DNA of 61,154 bases from Chloroflexota bacterium (GTDB taxonomy: Bacteria; Chloroflexota; Limnocylindria; QHBO01), in NCBI GenBank assembly GCA_013816405.1, contig JACDEL010000007.1, forward strand, positions 1 through 61,154. The letters run 5' to 3'. The notes under the pieces were generated by a model. That model saw only the letters and a program-made list of their open reading frames with translations. It made no database searches and had not been told where the DNA came from. Positions 7,967 to 17,465 of the stretch are shown one piece after another. Position numbers and translations under genes: made by a program. Position 1 is the first letter of the stretch. Every line of letters starts with the position of its first letter.

Positions 7967-9151
7967 TCAACGCATGTTGCCGTTATGGCCCAGGCTGACT
8001 GTGCCGGGCTGCGGCCAGAAGGTGAGACCGTGCGGGTTCCCGCCGGTCGGGATGACCTTGATCACTTCCCCGGTCTCCGGATTGAGGACTATCACCGTGC
8101 CGTGGAAGCGATTGGAGACCCACAGCTGGGTGCCATCCGGGGAGACCGCGGCCATGTCCGGCGAGCCCCCGACCTCCCACGTGTCGACGATCTTGCGCGT
8201 TGCCACGTCGATCACCGAGATCGTGCCCGCAAGGCGGTTCGTGACGAAGAGCCGGGTGACGTCGCGGCTGAGCGCGAATCCATGCGCTCCCTGAGCGGTT
8301 GGAATGAAATCGACGCGCTGCATTCCCACGGCGTCCACGACGTCGACGCCGTTCGTGCCCTGGTTCGCGACGAAGAAGACGTCACCGGCAGGAGCGAGGC
8401 GGACGTCGAGTGGCGATCCGCCCAGCTGGATGGAGCCCTCGACTGTCATTGTCTGGGTGTTGATCTTGGCCACAACCCCCGCGCTCTCACAGCTGACGAT
8501 GAGGAAGCTTCCATCGGGGGAGAAGTCGAGGTGGTTGACGCCCGGCCAGGGGACCTGCACGAACTTCAGCAGCTTCCAGGTCTCGCGATCGTAGAAGTAG
8601 AGGCCGTTGTCGGCGATCATGCCCATGCCGAGGTAGTCGGCCACCACGATCGCCTTCGAGCCGTCCGGCGTGTAGTAGAGGTTGTACGGGAACGGAACCT
8701 GCCTGGTCTCGGACGGCTTCTCGGTGAGCGGATCGATCACCGTCAGCGAGGCGCCGTTCATGTTGTTGACGTACAGCTTGCTGAGGTCCCAATCGGGGGT
8801 GATGTGCTCGGGCGCGGCGCCAACGTCGAACCTGCCGATCACGGTGAGGGTCTGCGGATCGATGACCGCCACGTCGTTCGACAGCTCGTTCGGCACGTAG
8901 ACCCGCAGCGGCAGATCCGCGACCCGCGGATCGAGTTGGCCGCCGACGGTTCCGGAATAGACACCACCCGGCGGAGTCGCGGTTGGCGTCGGCTCGACGC
9001 TGGGAGTAGGCAAGGGAGTCGCACTCGCGGCGTCACTGGGGACAACTCCGCTGGACGCTCCGGGCGTGGCGCTCTGCCCGGTTGCGGAGCAGGCGGCCAA
9101 CATGAATCCCGTCACGAAGAGCGTGGTGATGCGTCGCGCGCTGGTCATCAT
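7967..9151 (-). CDS. YVTN-type beta-propeller lipoprotein, copy B
   Basis: 394 aa, a full-length paralogue of the downstream gene: same lipoprotein signal (TTLFVTGFMLAACS), same order of blades (VYVPNELSNDVAVIDPQT, LYVNNMNGAS, LFVTNRLAGTISVIDVAT) and same NGNMR ending. The start is uncertain: the double ATG at 9151 gives the best signal peptide, but ATG 9166 and TTG 9196 are in frame. The pair separates the DGPF gene from its sigma factor. Confidence 0.83.
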   Translation of the reverse strand: MMTSARRITTLFVTGFMLAACSATGQSATPGASSGVVPSDAASATPLPTPSVEPTPTATPPGGVYSGTVGGQLDPRVADLPLRVYVPNELSNDVAVIDPQTLTVIGRFDVGAAPEHITPDWDLSKLYVNNMNGASLTVIDPLTEKPSETRQVPFPYNLYYTPDGSKAIVVADYLGMGMIADNGLYFYDRETWKLLKFVQVPWPGVNHLDFSPDGSFLIVSCESAGVVAKINTQTMTVEGSIQLGGSPLDVRLAPAGDVFFVANQGTNGVDVVDAVGMQRVDFIPTAQGAHGFALSRDVTRLFVTNRLAGTISVIDVATRKIVDTWEVGGSPDMAAVSPDGTQLWVSNRFHGTVIVLNPETGEVIKVIPTGGNPHGLTFWPQPGTVSLGHNGNMR

Positions 9152-9319
9152 GAGCGCGTGCGGCATGCGGCGACGCAGCGGAGGAAGGCTGTGCAAGCGA
9201 TGGGCTCCCAGACTACCGTGGATGCCGGTTCAGGCAGGCGCCGCCCATCCTACCGGTTCTCTGGCCCCTGAGGCCGGCGCCCGATCGTCGCCTGCTGATC
9301 CACCTGCTCGGGAGTTCCC

Positions 9320-10570
9320 TTGACTGAACGCCGCACCGTCGACGTCTCCCTGGACCTGGTCCTGCGGGAGGAGCGAACGCGCCTGATCGCGTCCCTGGTC
9401 CGCATCCTGGGTGACTGGGACCTTGCCGAGGAGCTCGTGCAGGAGGCGTCCGTCGCGGCACTTGAGCATTGGCCAATCGACGGCCTGCCCCACAATCCGG
9501 GGGCATGGCTGATGACGACGGCCCGCCGCCGGGCCATCGACCGGCTGCGGCGCGACGCGCGATTTCGAGATCGGCTGCAGCGGCTCGGTGCCGAGGCAGA
9601 GGAGATGGAGCGACCGATCCAGACCGGCGGGCCGCTCGCCACTGATGACCGGTTGCGGCTGTTGTTCACCTGCTGCCACCCGGCCCTCTCACGTGAGGCC
9701 CAGGTAGCACTGACCCTCCGCACCGTCGGTGGGCTCGACTCGGCCCAGGTGGCCCGCGCGTTCCTTGTCCCGGAGTCGACTGTCGCCCAGCGCCTGGTGC
9801 GGGCAAAGCGCAAGATCCGTGACGCGGGAATCCCGTTCCGCATCCCCGAGGCAAGCGAGCTGCCCGGCAGGCTGGAAGGTGTGCTGGCCGTCCTGTATCT
9901 CGTATTCAACGAGGGATATCTCGCCTCCGACGGCGCGACCTCCGATCGCCGAGACCTGGCCCGCGACGCCGAATGGCTCACCTCGCTGCTCGTGCGACTG
10001 ATGCCAGAGGAGCCTGAGCCCCTCGGCCTGCTCGCGCTCATGCGGCTGCACCTGGCCAGGGTCGAGGCGCGCTTCGCACCGGACGGGTCCCTGATCCTGC
10101 TGCCGGACCAGGACCGCTCTCGTTGGGACGCGGCAGCGATCGCCGACGCCGGTGAGCTTGTCGAGCGCGGGCTGCGGATGGGCCGCCCGGGGCCGCACCT
10201 CCTCCAGGCGGCGATCGTTGCCGTGCATGCAACAGCGCCCTCTTACGCCGCGACCGACTGGGCCGAGATCGTTGCCCTGTACGACCGTCTGTTCACGCTG
10301 CAGCCGACGCCGGTGGTGGCCCTCAATCGAGCCCTGGCGCTGGCCGAAGTGGCGGGTCCCGAGGTCGCGCTGGCGGAGGTCGATCCTCTGGCCGCGCGCC
10401 TCGACGGATATCATCTCTTTCACGCGGCGCGAGGCGAGCTCCTCCGCAGGCTCGGGCGGCTGGACGAAGCCCGATCAGCTGATCGTCGTGCACTTTCCCT
10501 GACCGACAATCCGGCCGAACGACGGCTCCTGGAGGAGAGGCTCATGCCCCAACCGGCGGATGGCGCGTAA
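9320..10570 (+). CDS. ECF sigma factor, ECF42 type (long C-terminal SnoaL/TPR-like extension)
   Basis: 416 aa from a TTG start. Sigma-70 region 2 (ILGDWDLAEELVQEASVAALEHW and PGAWLMTTARRRAIDRLRR) and region 4 (VGGLDSAQVARAFLVPESTVAQRLVRAKRKI) occupy the first half. The remaining ~200 residues (LYLVFNEGY, LNRALALAEVAGPEVALAEV, FHAARGELLRRLGRLDEA) form the helical extension typical of ECF42, a group linked to DGPF-domain genes and lacking a classical anti-sigma. A DGPF gene lies upstream. Confidence 0.9.
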   Translation: MTERRTVDVSLDLVLREERTRLIASLVRILGDWDLAEELVQEASVAALEHWPIDGLPHNPGAWLMTTARRRAIDRLRRDARFRDRLQRLGAEAEEMERPIQTGGPLATDDRLRLLFTCCHPALSREAQVALTLRTVGGLDSAQVARAFLVPESTVAQRLVRAKRKIRDAGIPFRIPEASELPGRLEGVLAVLYLVFNEGYLASDGATSDRRDLARDAEWLTSLLVRLMPEEPEPLGLLALMRLHLARVEARFAPDGSLILLPDQDRSRWDAAAIADAGELVERGLRMGRPGPHLLQAAIVAVHATAPSYAATDWAEIVALYDRLFTLQPTPVVALNRALALAEVAGPEVALAEVDPLAARLDGYHLFHAARGELLRRLGRLDEARSADRRALSLTDNPAERRLLEERLMPQPADGA

Positions 10571-10646
10571 CGGATCGGCCATGGTGGGCGTCGGAGACAC
10601 GGCCGCTGCCACCAGGCGCCGAGCCACACGAATGGAGCAATGCACA

Positions 10647-11288
10647 ATGACTCGCATGCACCTCTCGCGCCCCACGCTTGGCGCGTTCGCCCTGATCGTC
10701 AGCGTGGCACTCGCCGGCTGCGCGTCCGGAAGCCCCTCGGTCGTGCCGAGCGACTCGGCGATCCCCTCCCCCAGCGCCGAGTCGTCCATCGCGGCGTCAG
10801 AGGCGGCCAGCATCGAACCGTCGGCCGTCGCAAGCGAGCCGACCGAGAGCCTGCCTCCGTTCGCCTGCACGCCATCGGTCACCATCGCATCCACGACAGA
10901 CCGCGCCCAGATCACCGATGTCAGGGTCGGCACGCACGAGGGGTACGACCGCGTCGTGTTCGAGTTCGCCTCGGGTCTCCCGGACGCCGTCATCGAGGGG
11001 GTGTTGCCTCCCCTGTACGCGGATCCAAGCGGAATCGAGATGGACGTTGCTGGGAGCGCGTTCCTGCGGGTCACGATGCACGGCGCGAGCAAGCTGTCCC
11101 CCGAGGGCGGCCTGACCTACAGCGGGTCCACGAACCTCGAGCCCGCCTTCGATCGGCTGGCGCAGCTCATCGAGGGCGGTGATTTCGAAGCGGTGAGCAC
11201 GTGGTACCTCGGCCTGAACGGCGCCGGCTGCTTCCGGGTCTTGACCCTCCCGGAGCCCAGCCGCCTGGTCATCGACATCGAGCACTGA
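10647..11288 (+). CDS. AMIN-like domain lipoprotein
   Basis: 213 aa. Lipoprotein signal (LGAFALIVSVALAGC) then a Ser/Pro linker. The C-terminal domain has ITDVRVGTHEGYDRVVFEF, FLRVTMHGAS and CFRVLTLPEPSRLVIDIEH, as in AMIN-like domains of actinobacterial and Chloroflexota lipoproteins that probably bind cell-envelope polymers. It follows the sigma gene by 76 bp on the same strand and may share its transcript. An ATG five codons upstream is an alternative start. Confidence 0.78.
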   Translation: MTRMHLSRPTLGAFALIVSVALAGCASGSPSVVPSDSAIPSPSAESSIAASEAASIEPSAVASEPTESLPPFACTPSVTIASTTDRAQITDVRVGTHEGYDRVVFEFASGLPDAVIEGVLPPLYADPSGIEMDVAGSAFLRVTMHGASKLSPEGGLTYSGSTNLEPAFDRLAQLIEGGDFEAVSTWYLGLNGAGCFRVLTLPEPSRLVIDIEH

Positions 11289-11498
11289 GCGTTGACGCCC
11301 GGCAGGATCATGGCTGGACCGATGGATTCGGCCGCAGGGTCGCGATCCGGCGGGAAAGGCCTGGCAGGCGTGGAATCTCTCGCGCGAGCGGGCACGAGTT
11401 ACGCGCTGCCATCGGCCTGCCTGCTGTCTGGCCGCTGAGCGCAGGGCGCCCTCCTCAGCTAGCATCGGTCCGTCCCATTCCGCACCCCCGGAGTACCT

Positions 11499-12005
<507 letters not shown>

Positions 12006-12018
12006 TCTCGAGGCTGTC

Positions 12019-14205
12019 ATGACGGCCATGGTGAGCCGGCGGCTCCTGACGCTCGACGACGTCGCCCGTCGTCCTGAGCCTGGCATGGATGCCCCCGGGG
12101 GCGCCGTCTTCGCCCCTGACGGTCGGTCGATCACCTACCTCCACGGTCCGAATGGCTCGCTCGTGCGCTCCCTGTGGCGCCACGACCTGACGAGCGGCGA
12201 GCGAGTTGAGATCGCGGCGCCGCTTGAAGAGACGACTCGCGAAGAGACGCTCTCCCGAGCCGATCATCTGCTGCGGGAGCGCACCGGGATGATCGAGCTG
12301 GGCGTGACGTCGTTCTCGTGGGCCGGCGACGCGCGGGAGCCAACCTTGCTGGTCCCGATGAGCGGCCGCCTCTTCGTCGGGTTCGGGCCCGAGACGGAGC
12401 GCGGCGTCCACGAGATCCCGGACGTGGGGGAGGCCAGCGGGGCCGCCCTCAGCCCCGACGGCGCGCTCGTCTCGTTCTCCACGGGCGGCGACCTCTACGT
12501 GGCGTCGGTACGAGGCGGGCCACTGCGGCGAATCACCCAGGAGGCCGAGGAGGGAGTTTTCAACGGACTCGCCGAATTCGCCGCGGCCGAGGAGCTCGGG
12601 CGGTTCGAGGGCGCGTGGTGGAGCGCCGACTCGGGCTCCCTGCTGTTTGCCCATGTCGACGAGCGCGCCATTCCGCCCCTGACCATCACGCACTCCGCGG
12701 GGCCGGGGCCGCGAGATGAGCTCCACCACTATCCGTTCGCCGGGGGTCCGAATGCGCTCGTAACCCTGCGAATCGCCTCGATGTCCGGTTCGGCGTGGCA
12801 GGAGGTCCCCCTCCCCATTGAGGCGGACGACTACCTGGCGAGGGTGGTCGCCCATCCGGCCGAGGGCTGGCTCGTCGCCGTGCTGCCGCGCGAGCAGCGC
12901 ACGCTCGAGTGGCATCGGGTCGGCGTGGATGGTTCCAGCGAGCTGCTCTGGACGGAAGAGAGCGAGCCCTGGATCAACCTGGACAACGACACCCGGATCC
13001 TGGCAGATGGCCGCATCCTGCGCTCGACGGAGCGCAGCGGCTTTCGGCACCTGGAGCTGCGCTCCCGCGGTGGCGATCTCGAGCGCGTGCTGACCGGGGG
13101 AGAATGGATCGTGACGGGGGTCGTGGCCGTCTGTGAGCGGCGGCGCGAGGTCCTCTTCACAGGGACGCGCGATGGAGTCCTCGAACGCCACCTGTACACC
13201 GTCCCGCTGGACGCGACCGAACCGAGTGCTGATCCGGAGCGCCTGAGCACGGAACCCGGCTGGCACACCGCAGTCGCCGATGCAGATGGCGAGCGCTGGA
13301 TCGACACCTGGTCGGACCTTGGGCATTCCCCGCGGGTCACGGTCGCGACCCGCGATGGTGACTCTCGGCTGATTCACGAGTCGTCAACTACCGCAGAGGA
13401 AGCGCAGCTGGATCCGCCGGAGCTGGTCAAGCTACTCGCCGCGGACGGGCAGACTCCCCTCGAGGCCGCCGTGTACCGCTCCGTCACCCATGTTCCGGGG
13501 GCCGGCCCTCCGCCCGCGGTGCTGTGGGTCTACGGCGGACCCCACTGGCAGTACGTGAGGAATGACTGGGAGCTGACCGTGTTCGGCCTGCGCCAGTACC
13601 TGGCCCAGCACGGGGCGACCGTGGTCGTGGTGGACAGTCGGGGGACCGAGGGCCGCGGGTTGGCCTTCGAATCAGCAGTCCACCGCCGGATGGGGTGGAA
13701 CGAGGTCGCCGATCAGGCGACTGCCCTGCGTCAGCTCGCCGCGCGTGGTGAGCTGGATCTGGGCAAGGTTGGCGTGGTCGGGGCGAGCTACGGGGGGTTC
13801 ATGGCGATCATGGCGATGGCCCGCGAGCCCGATCTCTTCGGAACGGCGGTTGCGGTTGCCCCTGTGAGCGAGTGGACCGGCTACGACACCGCCTATACAG
13901 AGCGATACCTTGGCCTGCCGACCGAGAACCCCGATGGCTACCGCGAGTCGTCCGCGCTCACGCACGTGAAGGCGGTGCGCGGCGACCTGCTGCTGATCCA
14001 CGGCACCGTCGATGAGAACGTGCACCTGCGCCACTCCAAGCGTCTCGTCGAGGCGTTCCGCGACGCGGGGACGGAGGTCGACCTCGTCACGCTACCGGAA
14101 CAACGCCACCGCACGCGCGGTCGCGCAATCCAAGTCCGCGAGCGGCGAACAATTGCGCATCTGCTGCGCGGGTTGGGGCTCCCGCTCCCCGAAAGGCTGG
14201 GCTAG
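12019..14205 (+). CDS. S9 family serine peptidase (DPP-IV/prolyl oligopeptidase type)
   Basis: 728 aa: an N-terminal beta-propeller (DPP-IV-like, residues ~10-480) and a C-terminal alpha/beta-hydrolase catalytic domain. The triad is visible as Ser590 in GASYGGFM, Asp665 in GTVDENVH and His697 in EQRHRT. VLWVYGGPHWQYV and DSRGTEGRG are conserved before the nucleophile. EFAAAEELGRFEGAWWS matches the Glu-Glu loop that binds the free N terminus in DPP-IV enzymes, so a dipeptidyl peptidase is likely. No signal peptide; probably cytoplasmic. Likely cotranscribed with the cyclophilin gene. Confidence 0.9.
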   Translation: MTAMVSRRLLTLDDVARRPEPGMDAPGGAVFAPDGRSITYLHGPNGSLVRSLWRHDLTSGERVEIAAPLEETTREETLSRADHLLRERTGMIELGVTSFSWAGDAREPTLLVPMSGRLFVGFGPETERGVHEIPDVGEASGAALSPDGALVSFSTGGDLYVASVRGGPLRRITQEAEEGVFNGLAEFAAAEELGRFEGAWWSADSGSLLFAHVDERAIPPLTITHSAGPGPRDELHHYPFAGGPNALVTLRIASMSGSAWQEVPLPIEADDYLARVVAHPAEGWLVAVLPREQRTLEWHRVGVDGSSELLWTEESEPWINLDNDTRILADGRILRSTERSGFRHLELRSRGGDLERVLTGGEWIVTGVVAVCERRREVLFTGTRDGVLERHLYTVPLDATEPSADPERLSTEPGWHTAVADADGERWIDTWSDLGHSPRVTVATRDGDSRLIHESSTTAEEAQLDPPELVKLLAADGQTPLEAAVYRSVTHVPGAGPPPAVLWVYGGPHWQYVRNDWELTVFGLRQYLAQHGATVVVVDSRGTEGRGLAFESAVHRRMGWNEVADQATALRQLAARGELDLGKVGVVGASYGGFMAIMAMAREPDLFGTAVAVAPVSEWTGYDTAYTERYLGLPTENPDGYRESSALTHVKAVRGDLLLIHGTVDENVHLRHSKRLVEAFRDAGTEVDLVTLPEQRHRTRGRAIQVRERRTIAHLLRGLGLPLPERLG

Positions 14206-14211
14206 GTCGGA

Positions 14212-14370
14212 TCAGGCGACCGAGGCGTACAGCAGCTCGTAGGTGACGCCGGGATCGGGAGCGAAGTCCATCCGCGTGGAGCAGTTGCTGCACACGAGCT
14301 CCTCATCGGCCTCGTCGATGGTGAAGGTGACCTCATCGGTGCACCAGGGGCAGGAAAGTTGAATGGTCAT
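14212..14370 (-). CDS. Small zinc-ribbon protein
   Basis: 52 aa with CPWC and CSNC knuckles 22 residues apart, a typical zinc ribbon. AGGA lies about 8 nt before the ATG. A longer reading to 14469 overlaps the remnant of a VOC gene and is rejected. Role unknown; it converges on the S9 gene. Confidence 0.7.
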   Translation of the reverse strand: MTIQLSCPWCTDEVTFTIDEADEELVCSNCSTRMDFAPDPGVTYELLYASVA

Positions 14371-14429
14371 GTCGGCATCCTGTGCTCCCCACGTGACACC
14401 TTGCCTGTCGCGGCAGGTAACCGCAGCAG

Positions 14430-14601
14430 TCGCTAGCCCGTCTCTGAGCGTCCGAGCGACGATGGTCAAGGTTGAGGTTCGGTCCCACGCCAGCGCGAGG
14501 GCTCAGCATCTGTGAGCTACATAATCGAGTGCAGCTGCCCAGAACTCCGCCTGGCGCCGTACATCCTCGACACGGAGGACGATCGAGCCGATGGTCACCA
14601 T
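14430..14601 (-). pseudogene. Remnant of a VOC (glyoxalase-fold) family gene with its promoter intact
   Basis: From an ATG at 14601 the frame reads MVTIGSIVLRVEDVRRQAEF then WAAALDYV, the exact N-terminal pattern of small VOC proteins. It stops after about 33 residues. In another frame just downstream GPNLNLD appears, which is the next conserved VOC block; about 25 codons between them are missing. No metal ligands survive. TATACT sits 6 nt before the ATG. Confidence 0.75.
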
Positions 14602-14607
14602 CGAACG

Positions 14608-14613
14608 AGTATA
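14608..14613 (-). promoter_or_regulatory. -10 box (TATACT) of the VOC remnant
   Basis: TATACT, 6 nt before the ATG of the decayed gene; the promoter survives although the gene does not. Confidence 0.5.
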
Positions 14614-14678
14614 GGTTTCGACGGGGGGGGAACCGCGGCCCGTGGCTCAGCTTGATGACTACCCCCTACGATCGAATA

Positions 14679-14708
14679 CTTGCGTCCTTGCGCAAGCAGT
14701 GAGACAAT
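14679..14708 (+). promoter_or_regulatory. Promoter and ArsR operator of the arsR-trx pair
   Basis: A perfect inverted repeat CTTGCG-N6-CGCAAG covers 14679-14696. A TTGCGT -35 (14680-14685), 17-nt spacer and GACAAT -10 (14703-14708) overlap it, 7 nt before the ATG. Binding would cover the -35, fitting autorepression by the ArsR product. Confidence 0.65.
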
Positions 14709-14715
14709 CCGCGCG

Positions 14716-15009
14716 ATGGAAGCCACGCTCAACGCCGACCTCCTCCGCGACCGCGCAGCGGCAATCGCCCGAGCCCTCTCGGACGCGAAGCGCCTGTGCG
14801 TGGTCGAGCGGCTGGCGGACGGAGAGCGATCGGTGAGCGATCTCTCGCGCGACGTCGGCTGCCAGGTGCCGAACATGAGCCAGCACCTGTCAGTCCTGCG
14901 TGCGGCGGGGATCGTCGTCTCTCGGCGCGAGGGGAGCACCGTCTTCTATCGGCTCGCGCACCCCCAGGTGCTCGAGGTTTACCGCATGCTTCGACAGGTC
15001 GCCGGCTGA
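14716..15009 (+). CDS. ArsR-family winged-helix repressor
   Basis: 97 aa: one winged helix-turn-helix domain with ALSDAKRLCVVERLADGERSV, the recognition region CQVPNMSQHLSVLRAAGIV and the wing SRREGSTVFYRL. There is one Cys in the recognition helix area (GCQV) but no CxC metal site, so thiol or redox sensing is as plausible as metal sensing. It precedes thioredoxin by 33 bp on the same strand, and the promoter carries a matching palindrome. Confidence 0.88.
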   Translation: MEATLNADLLRDRAAAIARALSDAKRLCVVERLADGERSVSDLSRDVGCQVPNMSQHLSVLRAAGIVVSRREGSTVFYRLAHPQVLEVYRMLRQVAG

Positions 15010-15042
15010 CAGCCGACCCGAGAAAGGACCAAGCGAACACCA

Positions 15043-15381
15043 ATGTCCAATATCCGAGAGGCGACCGACGCCAACTGGGAGCAGATGGTCATCCAGAGCG
15101 AGAAGCCGGTCATCGTCGACTTCTGGGCCGCGTGGTGCGGTCCATGTCGACTCGTCGCACCTGAGATCGAGAAGCTGGCGGAGAAGTACGCCGGCTCGGT
15201 CGAGGTGCTGAAGCTCGACGTGGACGCGAATCCACACACGGCGATGCACTACGGCGTGATGAGCATCCCCACCGTCGCCTTCTTTGCGCCCGGTGAGCCT
15301 CCCAAGGCCGCGGTCGGCTTCCGTCCGGCTGAGCAGCTGGAGACCGCGTTCGGGCTCGAGGCCTTCGCCAAGAGCGCCTGA
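15043..15381 (+). CDS. trxA: Thioredoxin
   Basis: 112 aa, one thioredoxin fold with the redox centre WCGPC (Cys32/Cys35), the buried Asp in VIVDFWAAW and the cis-proline in SIPTVAFF. Cytoplasmic disulfide reductant. GAAAGGACC precedes the ATG. Placement behind an ArsR gene suggests control by an oxidant- or metal-responsive repressor rather than constitutive expression. Confidence 0.95.
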   Translation: MSNIREATDANWEQMVIQSEKPVIVDFWAAWCGPCRLVAPEIEKLAEKYAGSVEVLKLDVDANPHTAMHYGVMSIPTVAFFAPGEPPKAAVGFRPAEQLETAFGLEAFAKSA

Positions 15382-15395
15382 CGTCGGTCTCCGCC

Positions 15396-15401
15396 TATCC
15401 T
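15396..15401 (+). promoter_or_regulatory. -10 box (TATCCT) of the M1-like peptidase gene
   Basis: TATCCT ends 9 nt before the ATG. Confidence 0.5.
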
Positions 15402-15410
15402 GCGGGGGTC

Positions 15411-17465
15411 ATGCGCCGAGCGACAAGCCGCATCGTCCCCCTTGCCGCAACCGCGGCATTGATCCTGCTGGGCCTCGGCCCCGCGGTGCTCCCCGGCCGC
15501 GTGACATTGGCCGCGGATCGTGGCCTGGTCGTGATCGCCCAGACGCACTACCGGGCGCTGCCCGAGGAGCGCCGCGTCCATGTCACGATCGACGCAGTGG
15601 CGACCTCCTATACACCGAATCCCGAGGACGGGCTCGCGTACTACCCCAGCGCCATCTTCGCCGTGCAGGCGGGCGCGACGAATGTGGCTGCTTCCTCGGG
15701 CGGGCAGCGGCTCGCGATCGCCGTTGACGGCTCTGACCCTGACTTCGTTGGCGTGACGGTCACATTCGCCGAGGGGGTCTATTTCGAGGAGAGCTATCCC
15801 TACCGCGTGACCTTCGACCTGCCTGACCCAGGCGGTGCGCCTGATCGCAACCTGCGGATCAGCTCGAGCATCGTGGCCTTCCCGATCTGGGCCTTCGGAA
15901 GCTCCGGCGAGCCAGGTGGAAGTGTGACCGTGGTCCTGCCCGGCGGGTTTCGCCCGACCGTGCAGGGCGAGGATCTGACCCCTTCGGTGGGGGCTGGGGG
16001 CGAGATCGTGCTGGCGACGACCTCGCTGCCCGATCCCTTCGACTTCTTCGCCTACCTCTCGGCCGATCGCGCGGGCGCGTTCAGCGACGCGCTGCTCACG
16101 GTCCAGGTTGGCGGTCAGTCCGCTGCTTTGAAGGTGCGCGCCTGGCGGGACGACCCCGACTGGGGCACGGCCATGACCGCCCTCATGACCGATGGATTGC
16201 CGGCGCTGCAGCGGCTCATCGGACTTCCCTATGAGGCTCCCGGGACGCTTGTCGTCGAGGAGGCCGCCACGAGCCGCCTGGGTGACTACGCCGGTATCTA
16301 CAACAAGCTGAGCGGCATCATTCGGGTCCGATACGACGCCGATGCATACGTTGGCCTGCACGAGGCTGCGCACATCTGGTTCAACGGCGATCGCTTCCGC
16401 GATCGATGGATTGGCGAGGCGTACGCTGAGTTCTATGGGGTGCAGGCCGCGAAGGCGATCGGCGCAACCGGTGATACCTTCGACCTGACCGATGAGCTCA
16501 TGGCGAACAAGATTCCGCTCAACGACTGGGGAGAGATCGGAGGCGTCGAGATCGGTGTGGAGGAGTACGCCTACGCCGCCAGCTACCACCTCGCCGTGCT
16601 CATCTTTGGCCGAACCGACGTGGCCGATCTGCAGGCCGTCTGGCGCGGGGCGGATGCCAGCGAGATGGCGTACCAGCCGGCGAACGGCGCTGGCGATCCG
16701 CAGATCGCGGGGGACGTCAATCTCGAGGGCTGGCAGCAGCTGCTGGACCTGCTCGATGAGCGGGTCGGGGCCAACTTCGACGACCTGTGGACCGACTGGG
16801 TGGTCAACGACGCGGAGCAGCGCCAGCTGGACGAGCGTGCTGTGGCACGCGATCAGTACGCCCTGGTTGCCGAGGAGGCGGGCTCATGGAACCTGCCAAA
16901 AGACCTGCGAACCTCCATGGGGTCATGGAGCTTCGACGAAGCCGGGGCGGCCATGACATTGGCCGGCGCGGTGCTCGACGCGCACGGCGAGATCGCGTCA
17001 GCCGCCAGCACCCTGCATCTGACTCCGCCGGCCGAGCTGGAACAACTCTTCGAGCGGGACGGTGGGCTCAAGGCCGCCGAGGCAGAGGCGGGGCTTCAGA
17101 TCGAGGTCCTCACGGACATCTCGGTCGCCACCGAACGGGTGGCCGAGAAGGAGACCATCCTGGAGTCGATCGGCCTGTTGGGCGCTCATCCAGCGGCCGA
17201 CCTCGAGGCGGCGCGCGACGCGTACGAGGCCGATGACCTTGACGTCGCGAGCGAAGACGCCGAGCGGGCGCTGGCCGGGCGCACCGGTGCCGCCGGGGCC
17301 GGCCAGACGCGTGTGCTCGTCGCGGGGGGCGGGGTCGTGCTGCTGACCGGCGCGACGATCGTCGGCGTTCGGTTCAGGCCGAGGCGTCGGGCGACGCCGC
17401 GCATTGACACGGCTCAGACTGAACCTGGTGAGCCGGCCGTCGAACGCCTGGAGCCGCCGGCGTGA
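15411..17465 (+). CDS. Secreted, membrane-anchored M1-like (gluzincin) metallopeptidase
   Basis: 684 aa. Signal peptide at the N terminus, a beta-rich region to about 250, then a zinc site HEAAH (His317, His321) followed 15 residues later by Glu336 in WIGEAYAEF. This matches the M1 pattern HExxH...NEGFAE, with a loop about four residues shorter than in standard aminopeptidases. A C-terminal transmembrane helix (LVAGGGVVLLTGATIVGV) and basic tail anchor it with the catalytic domain outside. The MFS gene start overlaps its stop by 4 bp. Peptidase activity is inferred from the motif. Confidence 0.75.
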   Translation: MRRATSRIVPLAATAALILLGLGPAVLPGRVTLAADRGLVVIAQTHYRALPEERRVHVTIDAVATSYTPNPEDGLAYYPSAIFAVQAGATNVAASSGGQRLAIAVDGSDPDFVGVTVTFAEGVYFEESYPYRVTFDLPDPGGAPDRNLRISSSIVAFPIWAFGSSGEPGGSVTVVLPGGFRPTVQGEDLTPSVGAGGEIVLATTSLPDPFDFFAYLSADRAGAFSDALLTVQVGGQSAALKVRAWRDDPDWGTAMTALMTDGLPALQRLIGLPYEAPGTLVVEEAATSRLGDYAGIYNKLSGIIRVRYDADAYVGLHEAAHIWFNGDRFRDRWIGEAYAEFYGVQAAKAIGATGDTFDLTDELMANKIPLNDWGEIGGVEIGVEEYAYAASYHLAVLIFGRTDVADLQAVWRGADASEMAYQPANGAGDPQIAGDVNLEGWQQLLDLLDERVGANFDDLWTDWVVNDAEQRQLDERAVARDQYALVAEEAGSWNLPKDLRTSMGSWSFDEAGAAMTLAGAVLDAHGEIASAASTLHLTPPAELEQLFERDGGLKAAEAEAGLQIEVLTDISVATERVAEKETILESIGLLGAHPAADLEAARDAYEADDLDVASEDAERALAGRTGAAGAGQTRVLVAGGGVVLLTGATIVGVRFRPRRRATPRIDTAQTEPGEPAVERLEPPA

